64,000 nt of DNA, taken from Taibaiella lutea. GTDB taxonomy: Bacteria > Bacteroidota > Bacteroidia > Chitinophagales > Chitinophagaceae. The position numbers were made by a program, and so were the translations under genes. This document shows positions 1 through 9,643 of this stretch, piece by piece. The stretch is taken from assembly GCF_008629695.1 (NCBI RefSeq), contig NZ_VWSH01000003.1, positions 805,356 to 869,355 on the forward strand, written 5' to 3'. A model generated the notes under the pieces. That model did not search any database, was not told the origin of the DNA, and saw only the letters and a list, made by a program, of their open reading frames with translations. Numbering within the stretch: the stretch's first letter is position 1; each line of letters begins with the position of its first letter.

Positions 1-2
1 TT

Positions 3-71
3 CAAAAAATGAAAGATGTCTTGCATGCACCAACTGTGACAGTTGAAGAAGGTATAAAATCAATAATTTAA
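3..71 (+). CDS. C-terminal fragment of a truncated gene, probably polysaccharide-cluster sugar-nucleotide enzyme
   Basis: Only the last 22 codons lie in the window, in the frame that ends with TAA at 69-71. The tail (…VTVEEGIKSII) resembles the final amphipathic helix of extended SDR-type nucleotide-sugar epimerases and dehydratases, but this is too short to identify the family. It runs in the same direction as, and ends 12 bases before, the methyltransferase gene, so it is probably part of the same polysaccharide operon. Confidence 0.4.
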   Translation, partial: QKMKDVLHAPTVTVEEGIKSII

Positions 72-83
72 TATTTAGCAAAT

Positions 84-974
84 ATGGAATCAAATAATAC
101 TTCGCGCAGTTTTAGTGATAAATGGCATAAAAACGCACAATTGGCTTTCAAAACTACATCTGACCCGCAATCAGAAGTTTTCAATTGGATTGTTGGTCGC
201 AATGGATTTAAAGATGAACAAGGCTTGGTTAATTATTTGTCTGACAAAAAAAGAATTCTTGATGGTGGTTGTGGAAATGGCAGAGTAACTGCTCTCCTGC
301 GAAAATATTCGAACCCGGAAACAACAGAAATTGTGGGCATTGATTTAACTGCGGCCGATGTTGCACAAGAAAATTTGTCTGATGAAAAAAATGTTCATTT
401 CTATTCAAAAAATTTGCTTGATAACCTGGAAGATCTTGGCAAATTTGATTTTATATATTGTCAGGAAGTATTGCATCATACAGGTAATGCATTAAAAGGG
501 TTCGAAAATTTAGTGCAGATTTTAGAACCAGGTGGAGAAATTGCAATTTATGTCTATAAGCAAAAGGCTCCGGTACGCGAATTTGTAGATGATTATATAC
601 GTGATAGAATTGCCGATTTGAGCTATGAGGAAGCTATAAAACATTGCGATCAACTAACTGAATTAGGTAAAGTGCTGTCAGAGCTTAAATTAAATATAAA
701 AGTGCCCGCTGTCGATCTTTTGCAGATTGAAGCAGGCGAATATGATATTCAAAGATTTCTCTATCATTTTTTTGCAAAGCTTTTCTGGAATGATGCATAT
801 ACATTTAATGAAAACTCAGTAATTAATTACGATTGGTATCATCCTATTGATTGTACAAGGCACACCATCGAAGAAGTCAGAGACTGGTTTAATCAAAGTG
901 GCCTTGTTATTAATCATGAATGTGTTGATCATTATGGTATTACTGTAAAAGGAAAAAAAACAGATGAAAAATGA
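84..974 (+). CDS. Class I SAM-dependent methyltransferase
   Basis: This 296-residue cytoplasmic protein has a Rossmann-type methyltransferase core. Motif I is ILDGGCGNG (residues 58-66), followed by the acidic end of strand 2 (VGIDL), and then a motif-IV/post-motif region with FDFIYCQEVLHH and the EPGGE loop. It has no signal peptide or membrane segment. In this setting it probably methylates a sugar or a sugar-linked intermediate of the surface polysaccharide; the acceptor cannot be read from the sequence. The downstream NodB-like gene overlaps its end by 11 bases, which suggests translational coupling. The C-terminal third (after about residue 170) is specific to this subfamily and probably shapes the acceptor pocket. 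Confidence 0.8.
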   Translation: MESNNTSRSFSDKWHKNAQLAFKTTSDPQSEVFNWIVGRNGFKDEQGLVNYLSDKKRILDGGCGNGRVTALLRKYSNPETTEIVGIDLTAADVAQENLSDEKNVHFYSKNLLDNLEDLGKFDFIYCQEVLHHTGNALKGFENLVQILEPGGEIAIYVYKQKAPVREFVDDYIRDRIADLSYEEAIKHCDQLTELGKVLSELKLNIKVPAVDLLQIEAGEYDIQRFLYHFFAKLFWNDAYTFNENSVINYDWYHPIDCTRHTIEEVRDWFNQSGLVINHECVDHYGITVKGKKTDEK

Positions 975-1710
975 TTTTACTTTACAAGGTTATGAAACCT
1001 TATTAAAGCAAGCTTTAGATTCCGGATATCAATTCTGTAGCTTTGAGAATATATATCAAGAAAATCTTGACAAAATATGTTATTTAAGACACGATATTGA
1101 TGCAGATGTTACAGCCGCGTTTAAGCTTGCCGAAATTGAAAATAGCCTGGGAGTAAGAGCAACTTACTTCTTCATGTTGCGTTCACCTGTTTATAACTTA
1201 TTTAGTAGATTTAATCAGAAGCTGGTTGAGAGAATAATTAAACTTGACCATCATATTGCATTGCATTTTGATGAGAATTTTGCTTGTGAAAGACCGGAAC
1301 CTTTGCAAAATCAAATTGAACGTGAGTTGGATATACTTAATTCGAACTTTGGCATTAATACAAACATAGTTTCTTTTCACCAACCTTCGGAACGCATTTT
1401 GCAAAATAAAATTCAGCTTAAAAACATTATACACACTTACGATAAGCCTTTATTTAAGGATATTCATTACGTTTCAGATTCTAATAAAAACTGGAGAAAT
1501 GATCATCCATTTGACACATTCAAAGAACAAACTGTTGATAAAATCCAACTTCTGATTCACCCGATGTGGTGGGTGTTTGAAAAGAACTATAATACAAGGA
1601 CCGTTTGGAAAAAAACGCTCATTAATAATTTTAATTTGATGCAGAATCAAATTCTGGAAACAGAAGGAGCTTTTGGTGGTGCCGTAGAAATTAAGTTAAA
1701 AGATAAGTAA
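964..1710 (+). CDS. Polysaccharide deacetylase-like (NodB-homology) protein
   Basis: This 248-residue protein carries a NodB-like motif 1, RHDID (residues 42-46), followed by a segment typical of this fold (LGVRATYFF), and a later ALHFDE motif that supplies another candidate metal-ligand histidine. Such proteins resemble the WbmS-type polysaccharide deacetylases of O-antigen clusters and would remove acetyl groups from a sugar, or serve a related metal-dependent hydrolase role. No signal peptide is present, so action is expected in the cytoplasm on a nucleotide- or lipid-linked sugar. The start codon lies inside the 3' end of the methyltransferase gene. The exact substrate is unknown, and the family contains catalytically uncertain members. 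Confidence 0.65.
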   Translation: MKNDFTLQGYETLLKQALDSGYQFCSFENIYQENLDKICYLRHDIDADVTAAFKLAEIENSLGVRATYFFMLRSPVYNLFSRFNQKLVERIIKLDHHIALHFDENFACERPEPLQNQIERELDILNSNFGINTNIVSFHQPSERILQNKIQLKNIIHTYDKPLFKDIHYVSDSNKNWRNDHPFDTFKEQTVDKIQLLIHPMWWVFEKNYNTRTVWKKTLINNFNLMQNQILETEGAFGGAVEIKLKDK

Positions 1711-1756
1711 TGTGTTTTATCGTTAGATTTTTTTTATAAATAAATATTTGTTCTTA

Positions 1757-2683
1757 ATGAATTTTACAGTAGAAGATATCAAGCCAATAGTCAAAGAATG
1801 CATTGTTGAAGGAAATGAAACTATAATATTCAACAATGTAAAACCAATAGACGAGGCCAATGAAACATCATTAGCCTGGATTTCTTCTCAAAGAGCAGAC
1901 AAAGAGGACTTAATTAAGAATACTAAAGCCCGTGTAATAATCTGTGATAATGATTTTGTTATTTATGATGATGCGGAGAAGAAGTTAAAGTGTTTTATTA
2001 GGGTAAAGAATCCAAGACTTAGTTTTTTAAGAATAGTTTCTGCCTTATTTGAACATAAAATTCTACCATCCATTCACGCTACTGCCGTAATTCATAACGA
2101 AGCAGTTATTGGTAAAAATGCTTATATAGGTCCTAATACTGTTATTGGAAAAAGTGTTATCGGTGAGAATGCAGTTATATTTGGAAACGTATTTATTTAC
2201 GATGATGTAATTATAGGAAATCAAGTGGTAATAAATGCAGGTGTTACAATTGGCTCAAGTGGATTCGGATATTCTGAGAATGAAGAAGGAAACCTGGAGC
2301 GTTTTCCTCATATTGGAGGAGTCATTATAGGGGATAATGTAGAAATTGGTGCGAATTGTTCTATTGATCGCGGCACTTTAGGAAATACTATATTAGGTAA
2401 TGATGTTAAATTAGATAACCTTGTTCATGTGGCGCATAATGTGAAAATTGGCAACAGATGTCTCTTGCCGGCAGCTTGTATGATTTCCGGTTCTGTTGAT
2501 ATTGGTGATGATGTCTGGATTGGACCTAATTCGAGTATATCTTCCAATATTAAAATTGAAAATAAGGGTTTTATTACAATTGGTGCTGTTGTTACAAAGA
2601 ATGTAGCTTTTAATGAGAAAGTAACCGGAAACTTTGCCATTCCTCATGAGCAATTTATAAAAAATCTAAAAAGGCAAGACTAA
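1757..2683 (+). CDS. LpxD-like hexapeptide-repeat acyltransferase
   Basis: The protein (308 residues from the ATG at 1757) combines an N-terminal LpxD-like domain with a left-handed beta-helix of hexapeptide repeats ([IV]G-x4 pattern from about residue 105 to 280). It includes the VHVAHNV segment that matches the catalytic-histidine region of LpxD (UDP-3-O-acyl-glucosamine N-acyltransferase). The helical C-terminal extension of housekeeping LpxD is short. Position inside a glycosyltransferase cluster suggests a cluster-specific N- or O-acyltransferase acting on an amino sugar rather than the lipid A enzyme. An upstream in-frame TTG at 1748 would add three residues; the ATG is preferred because it gives the natural LpxD-like beginning. 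Confidence 0.7.
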   Translation: MNFTVEDIKPIVKECIVEGNETIIFNNVKPIDEANETSLAWISSQRADKEDLIKNTKARVIICDNDFVIYDDAEKKLKCFIRVKNPRLSFLRIVSALFEHKILPSIHATAVIHNEAVIGKNAYIGPNTVIGKSVIGENAVIFGNVFIYDDVIIGNQVVINAGVTIGSSGFGYSENEEGNLERFPHIGGVIIGDNVEIGANCSIDRGTLGNTILGNDVKLDNLVHVAHNVKIGNRCLLPAACMISGSVDIGDDVWIGPNSSISSNIKIENKGFITIGAVVTKNVAFNEKVTGNFAIPHEQFIKNLKRQD

Positions 2684-2705
2684 AAGATATTCTATCCACT
2701 TTATA

Positions 2706-3782
2706 ATGAACGTTTTATTTTTACCTGAGAATATTGCATCAATGCCAGCCATCACTATGGAGGCAATGAATAAAATAGAAGGGGTGCATGCAAAGGCACT
2801 TACAAAAAACATAAACAAATATCAGTCTGTTTCTGAAAATGTAATACATATACAACCACCATCTATTTCAAGACGAAAACCTATAAAATGGTTGGTACAT
2901 AAATATAAATATAGAAAGCTGATTAGAAAATGGATTGATTGGGCTGATGTACTCCAATATACCTGGGGACCTGTATTTGATAATGGATCAGACTTAAAAT
3001 ACGCACATAAAAAGGGAAAGTTAATCTTTGTGGAATGGGTTGGGAGTGATATTCGTAAACCGAAATTTTTAAGTACTATAAACAAGTTTTTTAATCATGC
3101 CTGGCAAAACGGCTATGAGTATAAAGAATATGAAAGTGAGGAGCGATCAATAAAAATGCAAACCCTGTTTGCTCATTATAATGCTATACCTGTCGCTTTT
3201 CCTGAAATGAGTTTGTATTTGGAAAAAAAAATATTTAAAAAAACAATTCCTCTTTTCTACAGGATAAATGTATTCGATTTTGTGCCTGATTATCCCAGCG
3301 TTGAAAAACAAAGACCTCTTATTATTCATTCCCCTACAGCATTGGTAGCTAAAGGATCAAATATTATTTTTGAAGTAATCAAAGAATTGCAAGCTAAATA
3401 TTCATTTGATTTTAAACTGTTAAATGATTTGCCCCGAAATGAAGTGTTGGAGATTATGGCGGGTGCAGACATTTTTATAGATCAGATTATTGTAGGCAGC
3501 TATGGTACCGCCGCAATGGAGGCGATGTCATTAGGAAAACCGGTTATGTGTTACATTATGCCTGAAACATTTGAAGCAGGAATGCCGAAAGAATGTCCGA
3601 TCGTGAATTCAAGCCCTGATAATTTAAAGGAACAACTTATTAAACTTATTACTGATTCTAAGCTACGCTATGAAATTGGAATAAAGAGCAGGCAATTTGC
3701 TGAAAAGTACCATAATGTGGATAAAGTTGCTTTAGAGATGATTGAAATATATAAGAATACGTTCACTTCAAAAGGTAATTAA
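2706..3782 (+). CDS. GT-B glycosyltransferase (group 1-like)
   Basis: The 358-residue cytoplasmic protein shows the C-terminal half of a GT-B fold. An HSPTALVAKG segment is followed by a hydrophobic strand and an EVLEIMAGADIFIDQ stretch, and then by the donor-binding region SYGTAAMEAMSLGKPVMCY, which resembles the E-x7-E region of family 4 transferases. It probably adds one sugar to the undecaprenyl-linked repeat unit at the inner face of the inner membrane. Donor and acceptor cannot be assigned. It sits 22 bases after the acyltransferase gene and 14 bases before the flippase gene, consistent with one operon. Confidence 0.75.
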   Translation: MNVLFLPENIASMPAITMEAMNKIEGVHAKALTKNINKYQSVSENVIHIQPPSISRRKPIKWLVHKYKYRKLIRKWIDWADVLQYTWGPVFDNGSDLKYAHKKGKLIFVEWVGSDIRKPKFLSTINKFFNHAWQNGYEYKEYESEERSIKMQTLFAHYNAIPVAFPEMSLYLEKKIFKKTIPLFYRINVFDFVPDYPSVEKQRPLIIHSPTALVAKGSNIIFEVIKELQAKYSFDFKLLNDLPRNEVLEIMAGADIFIDQIIVGSYGTAAMEAMSLGKPVMCYIMPETFEAGMPKECPIVNSSPDNLKEQLIKLITDSKLRYEIGIKSRQFAEKYHNVDKVALEMIEIYKNTFTSKGN

Positions 3783-3796
3783 TCCGGTTTGAATTT

Positions 3797-5254
3797 ATGT
3801 CAATTAAAAGAGTTAAATCTTTAGCCAAGGATAGCCTTATATATGGTGTCTCAGGAATAATAACCAGATTAATTACCGTTTTTCTCGTTCCTATATATAC
3901 CCATATATTTTCGCCTGAAGACTATGGAACGTTAAATATTATAAACACAACATTTGGACTTGTTGGTATGTTCGCAGTCTTTGCCTTGGATTCTGCTTGC
4001 GCAAGATGGTATTATGATACTACAGATGAAAGTGACAGAAAAACTACTTTTGCATCATGGTTTTGGTTTCAATTTGTAACATCCTGCATTTTCATTGTTC
4101 TTTTGATTGCAGCTACTCCACTTGCATCAAAACATTTATTAAAATTGCCGCTATCAATTGTATTTCCCCTTTGGTTGCTGCCTGCCGTTACTCTTATATT
4201 CAATATATTGCCCACAATGATCATAAATTGGTTTAGGTTGCATAACCGTCCTGTGGCTACTGTAACTTTTACCCTTACCCAATCAATAACTACAATAGGA
4301 TTTACATTACTTTTTGTTGTAAAAATGAAAATAGGGCTCTTAGGGGTCTTTTATGCATTATTATTATCTGGCGCAATATTTAGTTTTGTTGCATTGTATC
4401 AAATGAAACGATGGCTTTTACCTCGTTACTTTAGTCGCAAAAGATTAATTGAAATGCTGCGTTTCTCTTCGCCTCTTATACCTGCTGCCTTAGCTTATTG
4501 GGTGCTGAATGCGACAGATGCTTATTTTATTTTATGGTTTAAAGATAAAATCGAAGTAGGATTATTTGCTATCGGAGCGTCATTGGCTTCAGGCGTGGCA
4601 TTAATTACAGGAGCTTTCCAACAAGCATGGGGACCATTTGCTTATTCTATTATAGATGACCCGGATGCCCCAAAAACCTACGCTGAAGTTTTTTATATTT
4701 TTGGTGTCATTAGTAGTATTGTAATATTAGGGATGTTCCTTTTTTCACCCGAAGCACTTAGATTGCTTACCAGCCCAATGTATTACAGTTCGGCAAATGT
4801 GGCTGCTATTTTGAGCATAAGTGTAGTATTAACAGCATTTTCCTATATTGCATCCATAGGAACAAATATAGCAAAGGATACAAAGTCTTATGCTATTGGC
4901 ATTTTTATAGCCGCTATTATTACCGTTATATTCGATATAGTTTTAATTCCTTATTGGGGAAAAGAAGGTTCTGCAATTGCTACAGTATTAGGACAAGTTA
5001 TAGTGCCGATTTTTATATTTTATCGTGCGCAAAAGTTATATCCTATCCCATATCGTTTTGGCCCTGTGATCCTTATGCTTCTGCTTGCTATAAGTATTGG
5101 AATATTAACAAGTTATTGTATTGCAAAAGTTACATTCGGTTATGCGTTATTAATTAAACTTGTCGTATTTATTATGTACTTTGGTCTTCTTGGAGCAATC
5201 TCCAGGAAATATTTGATACTAATATTAGAAAAGCTAAAGGCAAAGAATAATTAA
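3797..5254 (+). CDS. wzx: Wzx-type oligosaccharide flippase
   Basis: This 485-residue integral membrane protein has about 12-14 hydrophobic helices and the N-terminal pattern of polysaccharide flippases of the MOP superfamily (…LAKDSLIYGVSGIITRL, then PIYTHIFSPEDYGTLNI). It would move the lipid-linked repeat unit from the cytoplasmic to the periplasmic side of the inner membrane. It works with the polymerase encoded at 10692-11789. The length matches the family, and the ATG at 3797 gives a short cytoplasmic N-terminus before helix 1. The symbol is generic, because these proteins diverge quickly. Confidence 0.85.
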   Translation: MSIKRVKSLAKDSLIYGVSGIITRLITVFLVPIYTHIFSPEDYGTLNIINTTFGLVGMFAVFALDSACARWYYDTTDESDRKTTFASWFWFQFVTSCIFIVLLIAATPLASKHLLKLPLSIVFPLWLLPAVTLIFNILPTMIINWFRLHNRPVATVTFTLTQSITTIGFTLLFVVKMKIGLLGVFYALLLSGAIFSFVALYQMKRWLLPRYFSRKRLIEMLRFSSPLIPAALAYWVLNATDAYFILWFKDKIEVGLFAIGASLASGVALITGAFQQAWGPFAYSIIDDPDAPKTYAEVFYIFGVISSIVILGMFLFSPEALRLLTSPMYYSSANVAAILSISVVLTAFSYIASIGTNIAKDTKSYAIGIFIAAIITVIFDIVLIPYWGKEGSAIATVLGQVIVPIFIFYRAQKLYPIPYRFGPVILMLLLAISIGILTSYCIAKVTFGYALLIKLVVFIMYFGLLGAISRKYLILILEKLKAKNN

Positions 5255-5289
5255 GAGTAACTACAGTAAAAAATTAGACGTAAATTTTA

Positions 5290-6435
5290 ATGTTGACAAA
5301 AGCTAAAATACTAATCATTACCAATAGAAGTCTCGCCTCTGCCCCAAGAGTTATTAGAGAAATAGCAGCTTTAAAAAGTGATTTTGAAGTTACAGTTTAT
5401 GGAGAGGGGAAACTGGTAGATTCTGATATTAGAACTTATGATTTTAATAAAGAATTGGAAGTCCCGTTTTTCGATAAAGTGCTCCGTAAATTAATACTTG
5501 CTGTAAAAAGAAAACCTACCATTTATTTACTTCCCTTCCTATATCTGAAACTTAAAAAGATACTTAAAAAAGAACAACCTGATATTGTAATTATTCATGA
5601 GCCTGATTGGTTAGTTTATTTGAAAACATTGAAAAGCAAATTGGGATTTAAGGTTACTCTTAATGCGCATGAATATTATCCGTTAGAGTTTGAAGACAGA
5701 CCAGGATGGATGGAAACTATGGGAAAATATTATGATAAACTCTATGATAAATATTTACATGAAGCAGATTTGTTGATTAATGTTTGCGATAGTATTAGAA
5801 ATAAATGTATTGAAGTGTATAATAAGGATTCTATTGTGATCCCTAATGCAGCATCTTTTTACGAAAATATAAAAGTAATAAAAACAGAAGCTGGGAACCC
5901 AATAAGAATGATACATCATGGAAGTTCAATAAGAGAGAGAAGATTGGAAATAATGATAGAGGCAGTTGAAGGGTTGGGTTCTGGTTACCAACTCGATTTA
6001 ATGCTTGTTGATACGGATAAAAACTATCATAAAGAATTAGAAAAAAGAGTCATAGAATCCTCAAATGTTCGTATAGTTTCTCCCGTGCCTTTCAATCAGA
6101 TTGTGCCTTTTTTGAATCAATATGATGTTGGCGTTTTTAATCTTCCACCTAATAACTTTAATTATAAGGTTGCTTTGCCCAATAAGTTATTTGAGTTTAT
6201 ACAAGCCAGACTTGCAATTCTTATAAGTCCGTCAATTGAAATGAAGAAAATTGTAGAACAATACGATTTGGGTTATATAACTCAAGGGTTTTCGGCAGCC
6301 GATTTTCGTACAGCTACTGTAGGACTTAATGCAGATAAAATTAATAAGTTTAAAGAAAATGCACATAGTAGTGCCGGGAAACTGTCGGCAGAATGCTATA
6401 ATCAGCAGTTGTTAATTGCTTTTAAATCATTTTAG
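5290..6435 (+). CDS. GT-B glycosyltransferase
   Basis: The 381-residue soluble protein starts with a Rossmann strand (AKILIITNRSLASAPRV), which is typical of GT4-like enzymes that open with a flexible acceptor loop. Later blocks are IVIIHEPDWLVYL, TLNAHEYYPLEF, the MIHHGSS hinge segment and the KVALPNKLFEFIQARLAIL donor-binding region with the conserved NK-FE pattern. It is likely to transfer a sugar to the growing repeat unit. The gene stands 35 bases after the flippase gene and 18 bases before asnB. Confidence 0.75.
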   Translation: MLTKAKILIITNRSLASAPRVIREIAALKSDFEVTVYGEGKLVDSDIRTYDFNKELEVPFFDKVLRKLILAVKRKPTIYLLPFLYLKLKKILKKEQPDIVIIHEPDWLVYLKTLKSKLGFKVTLNAHEYYPLEFEDRPGWMETMGKYYDKLYDKYLHEADLLINVCDSIRNKCIEVYNKDSIVIPNAASFYENIKVIKTEAGNPIRMIHHGSSIRERRLEIMIEAVEGLGSGYQLDLMLVDTDKNYHKELEKRVIESSNVRIVSPVPFNQIVPFLNQYDVGVFNLPPNNFNYKVALPNKLFEFIQARLAILISPSIEMKKIVEQYDLGYITQGFSAADFRTATVGLNADKINKFKENAHSSAGKLSAECYNQQLLIAFKSF

Positions 6436-6453
6436 TTCAAAATTATTTACAAA

Positions 6454-8319
6454 ATGTGTGGAATTGCCGGAGTTATAAGTAAAGATCCCAAACAAATTTC
6501 AATACAAAAATTGAAAGCCATGACAGATGTGATTTCGCATCGGGGCCCTGATGGCGAAGGACATTGGATTTCTTCAGAAGGCAATGTTGGGTTAGGTCAC
6601 AGACGATTATCTATAATAGACCTGAGCCATGAGGCTGATCAGCCTATGCATTATCTTGGCAGATATTCAATTATATTTAACGGAGAAATTTATAATTATA
6701 TAGAAATAAAAGAAACGCTTATTAAACAAGGTTATCAATTCAGAACACAATCGGATACTGAAGTGCTGATGGCTTTATATGATAAAGAAGGAGTCAATTG
6801 TTTACAACAATTAGACGGCATGTTTGCTTTTGTAATCTACGATTCACAAGAACAAAAAGTATTTTGCGCCAGAGATCGTTTTGGTGAAAAGCCCTTTCAT
6901 TATAGTTATCAGCCCGGTCAATATTTTATTTTCGGTTCGGAAATGAAATCTCTTTGGAAGGGCGGCGTTAAGAAAAATATTCATAATCCCACTCTTTATA
7001 ACTATATACAGTTTGGCGCTTTATATAATCCGGATAATCAGGCTCAAACATTCTATGAAGATATATACAGGCTTGAACAATCACATTATATCCTTATAGA
7101 TGTAAAAACATTGGATTTAAAAAAGCAACGCTATTGGGATATCGATCTTTCTGTTCGAACTCAAATATCTGAGAAGAATGCTATTGAAAAGTTTAATGAA
7201 CTGTTTTTTACTTCTGTTTCACGAAGACTAAGATCGGATGTTCCCGTAGGGAGTAGCCTTTCCGGAGGTTTGGATAGTTCAGCCGTAGTGTGCGCAATAG
7301 ATCGATTGAATAAAGATAAAATGATTCATCAAAAAACCTTTTCAGCGCAATTTCCGGGATTTGCAAAAGATGAGGCATTTTATCAAAATTTGGTAATAGA
7401 ACAGACTAAGGCAGATGGATACTTTACCTATCCGGATGCTGAAAAAATGTTGCAGGAATTGGACCGTGTTTTTTATCATCAGGAAGAGCCTTTTGGTTCT
7501 TCAAGTATAATGGCGCAATTTGAAGTTTACAAGCTTGCCAAAGAAAAGGATGTTACTGTTTTATTGGATGGACAAGGGGCGGATGAGGTGTTGGCTGGCT
7601 ATTATGGTTATTTTGTCCCGTTTTTTAATGAAATCCGGGGTAATAGAACTTTATTCAAAGAGCAGTTTAATGCTTACCAAAATCTTCACAAAACAAACAC
7701 AATAAATGTCCTTCATAAAAATGACCTGAAATCCCAGGTTCGTAATGCTATGCCCGGTTTTTATGAAGTTTTGGGAAGGTGGAAGAGCAGATTAAAAGCA
7801 AATGGAACCGTTATCAACAAGGATTTTTTTGAAGCAAATAAAAGACAATCTGTTATTCCATCTCCATCATTTAAGAATCTTAATAAATCGCTTTATCATT
7901 CATTACTGAATGGTAGCTTGCAGGAACTGCTCAGATATGCCGATCGCAATTCAATGGCACATTCGTTGGAAGTACGTTTACCATTTCTAAATCATCAATT
8001 TGTAGAGTTTGTATATAGTCTTCCAATTCAATATAAAATAAATGAAGGTTGGACGAAGTATATAATGAGAAAGGCATTTGAGCCTATTTTGCCATCTGAA
8101 ATAACATGGAGGATTGACAAAATCGGTTATGAGCCTCCTCAAAAAAAGTGGATGGAACAACAGGAAATTCAAGATAACATTAGAGAAGCAAAAAAAGTAT
8201 TGGTTGAACAAAATATACTTGAATCTTCAGTCTTAAATCAACCTATAAAAGCAGCAGATGCTGCAGACGGCCAGGATCAGGATTGGAAATATTATATGGC
8301 AGCTAAAATCTTTGGATAG
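6454..8319 (+). CDS. asnB: Asparagine synthase (glutamine-hydrolysing)-like amidotransferase
   Basis: This 621-residue two-domain enzyme begins MCGIAG, so removal of Met1 exposes the nucleophilic Cys of a class II glutamine amidotransferase domain (residues 2 to about 200, with SHRGPDGEG and FNGEIYNY). The synthetase domain carries the PP-loop SGGLDSS (270-276) for ATP pyrophosphatase chemistry. It would move glutamine ammonia to an adenylated carboxylate. Members located in polysaccharide loci are often thought to amidate a hexuronic acid carboxylate rather than aspartate. The location between two glycosyltransferase genes favours such a role, but an ordinary AsnB activity is not excluded by sequence. 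Confidence 0.85.
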   Translation: MCGIAGVISKDPKQISIQKLKAMTDVISHRGPDGEGHWISSEGNVGLGHRRLSIIDLSHEADQPMHYLGRYSIIFNGEIYNYIEIKETLIKQGYQFRTQSDTEVLMALYDKEGVNCLQQLDGMFAFVIYDSQEQKVFCARDRFGEKPFHYSYQPGQYFIFGSEMKSLWKGGVKKNIHNPTLYNYIQFGALYNPDNQAQTFYEDIYRLEQSHYILIDVKTLDLKKQRYWDIDLSVRTQISEKNAIEKFNELFFTSVSRRLRSDVPVGSSLSGGLDSSAVVCAIDRLNKDKMIHQKTFSAQFPGFAKDEAFYQNLVIEQTKADGYFTYPDAEKMLQELDRVFYHQEEPFGSSSIMAQFEVYKLAKEKDVTVLLDGQGADEVLAGYYGYFVPFFNEIRGNRTLFKEQFNAYQNLHKTNTINVLHKNDLKSQVRNAMPGFYEVLGRWKSRLKANGTVINKDFFEANKRQSVIPSPSFKNLNKSLYHSLLNGSLQELLRYADRNSMAHSLEVRLPFLNHQFVEFVYSLPIQYKINEGWTKYIMRKAFEPILPSEITWRIDKIGYEPPQKKWMEQQEIQDNIREAKKVLVEQNILESSVLNQPIKAADAADGQDQDWKYYMAAKIFG

Positions 8320-8340
8320 TCAAATTTTGCTTTAGGAATT

Positions 8341-9615
8341 ATGGAAAAAGTTTTAATAATTGCAACTCTTTGGCCTCCAAACAGCACAACAGGCATGTAT
8401 AGAACGAAAGGGTTTGTCAATAATTTACGTCAATCAGGATATGAACCAGTTTTGCTAACCTTAAATTGGTCTGGAACTCAGTCGGAACAAGATTATATTA
8501 TCGAAGATTACAATGGAATTAAGATATTTAAAGTCAGTCATAGAGAAAGCATTACTAAAAGAATAAATAAAGCTTTTGAAAAAAAATTCGGAGTTATACG
8601 CAAAGTATATAACTTGATAGATAAAGTACTTTGGACAAAAGGCATTTGGGCTTTTCAGGAATATAAAAAGATTTTCAGAGTTTCTAAAATTGTGATGAAA
8701 GAAAACCCCGGTATAAAAAAGGCTATTATAATATCAGACCCTTATCAATTGTATTATATTGGCTATTACCTTAATAAAAAGTACGGAGTTAACTGGATTG
8801 CCGATTATAGAGATGCCTGGACTACAATGGAATTTAACGAAGGTTATACGCCTGAATCTCGAATAGCTGTAAAATTAAGATTATGGCTCGAGTCAGATGC
8901 TGAGAAAAAATGGGTTGGGACTGCAAAATATGTCACATCCGTTTCGGATCATTATTCGAGGCGAATTTCTGAGCTCGTAGGGTTGCCATATAAGACAATA
9001 TACAATGGGTTTTTTGAATCTGAACTAAAGCTTTATCATTTTAAAAAATCAAGCGGGAAAATAGTTATTGTATATAACGGGACTCTGTATGTTAATCAGA
9101 AAATAGAAATATTCTTGGATGGATTTAAGAGTTTTATTGACTCAGCCAAACATGTTGATATAGAAGTCAGATTTATTGGTGCCGGTAATTCTATCGAATC
9201 CTGCGAGACCATATCAAAGCATCTAAAAGGATATGAAAAACATTATTACATTTCCAAAAGAGTCAGCAAACTTGAATTAATTAATGAGATAAATAATGCC
9301 GATATGTTATTATTGGTTTCTCATAGCAAAAAATATAAAGGAGTAGCCACCAGTAAAATCTTTGATTATTTTGCTTCCCAAAAGCCGGTAATCTGTTGCC
9401 CTGGCGATGGAGATGTTGTTGAAAAATTATTGACTGCATCCGGGCAAGGCTTTTTTGCAAACTCTTCTAAAGAAGCAGAAGAGTTATTGTCTTCTTTAGT
9501 TGAGCAAATTCAAAAAGATGGAAAGATAAAATATGATTTCAATTTCGAGGAAACACTTAAGTATTCCCGCGAAAATCAAACAAAAGAAATGGCTGCTTTA
9601 CTGGATACACTATGA
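8341..9615 (+). CDS. GT4-like glycosyltransferase
   Basis: This 424-residue protein starts KVLIIATLWPPNSTTGMYRT, an acceptor-side N-terminal motif of GT4 enzymes. It has a WIADYRDAW segment typical of a subgroup of capsule/O-antigen transferases, a hinge region with IVIVYNGTLY, and a C-terminal ATSKIFDYFASQKPVIC block that matches the donor-binding E-x-x-G-P region. A cytoplasmic enzyme of polysaccharide repeat-unit assembly is inferred. Base composition here and in the next genes up to about 14059 is visibly more A/T-rich than in the flanking housekeeping genes, in line with horizontal exchange of the serotype-specific core. Confidence 0.75.
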   Translation: MEKVLIIATLWPPNSTTGMYRTKGFVNNLRQSGYEPVLLTLNWSGTQSEQDYIIEDYNGIKIFKVSHRESITKRINKAFEKKFGVIRKVYNLIDKVLWTKGIWAFQEYKKIFRVSKIVMKENPGIKKAIIISDPYQLYYIGYYLNKKYGVNWIADYRDAWTTMEFNEGYTPESRIAVKLRLWLESDAEKKWVGTAKYVTSVSDHYSRRISELVGLPYKTIYNGFFESELKLYHFKKSSGKIVIVYNGTLYVNQKIEIFLDGFKSFIDSAKHVDIEVRFIGAGNSIESCETISKHLKGYEKHYYISKRVSKLELINEINNADMLLLVSHSKKYKGVATSKIFDYFASQKPVICCPGDGDVVEKLLTASGQGFFANSSKEAEELLSSLVEQIQKDGKIKYDFNFEETLKYSRENQTKEMAALLDTL

Positions 9616-9643
9616 TACATTTCTGACAACAAGCAAAAGCAAC

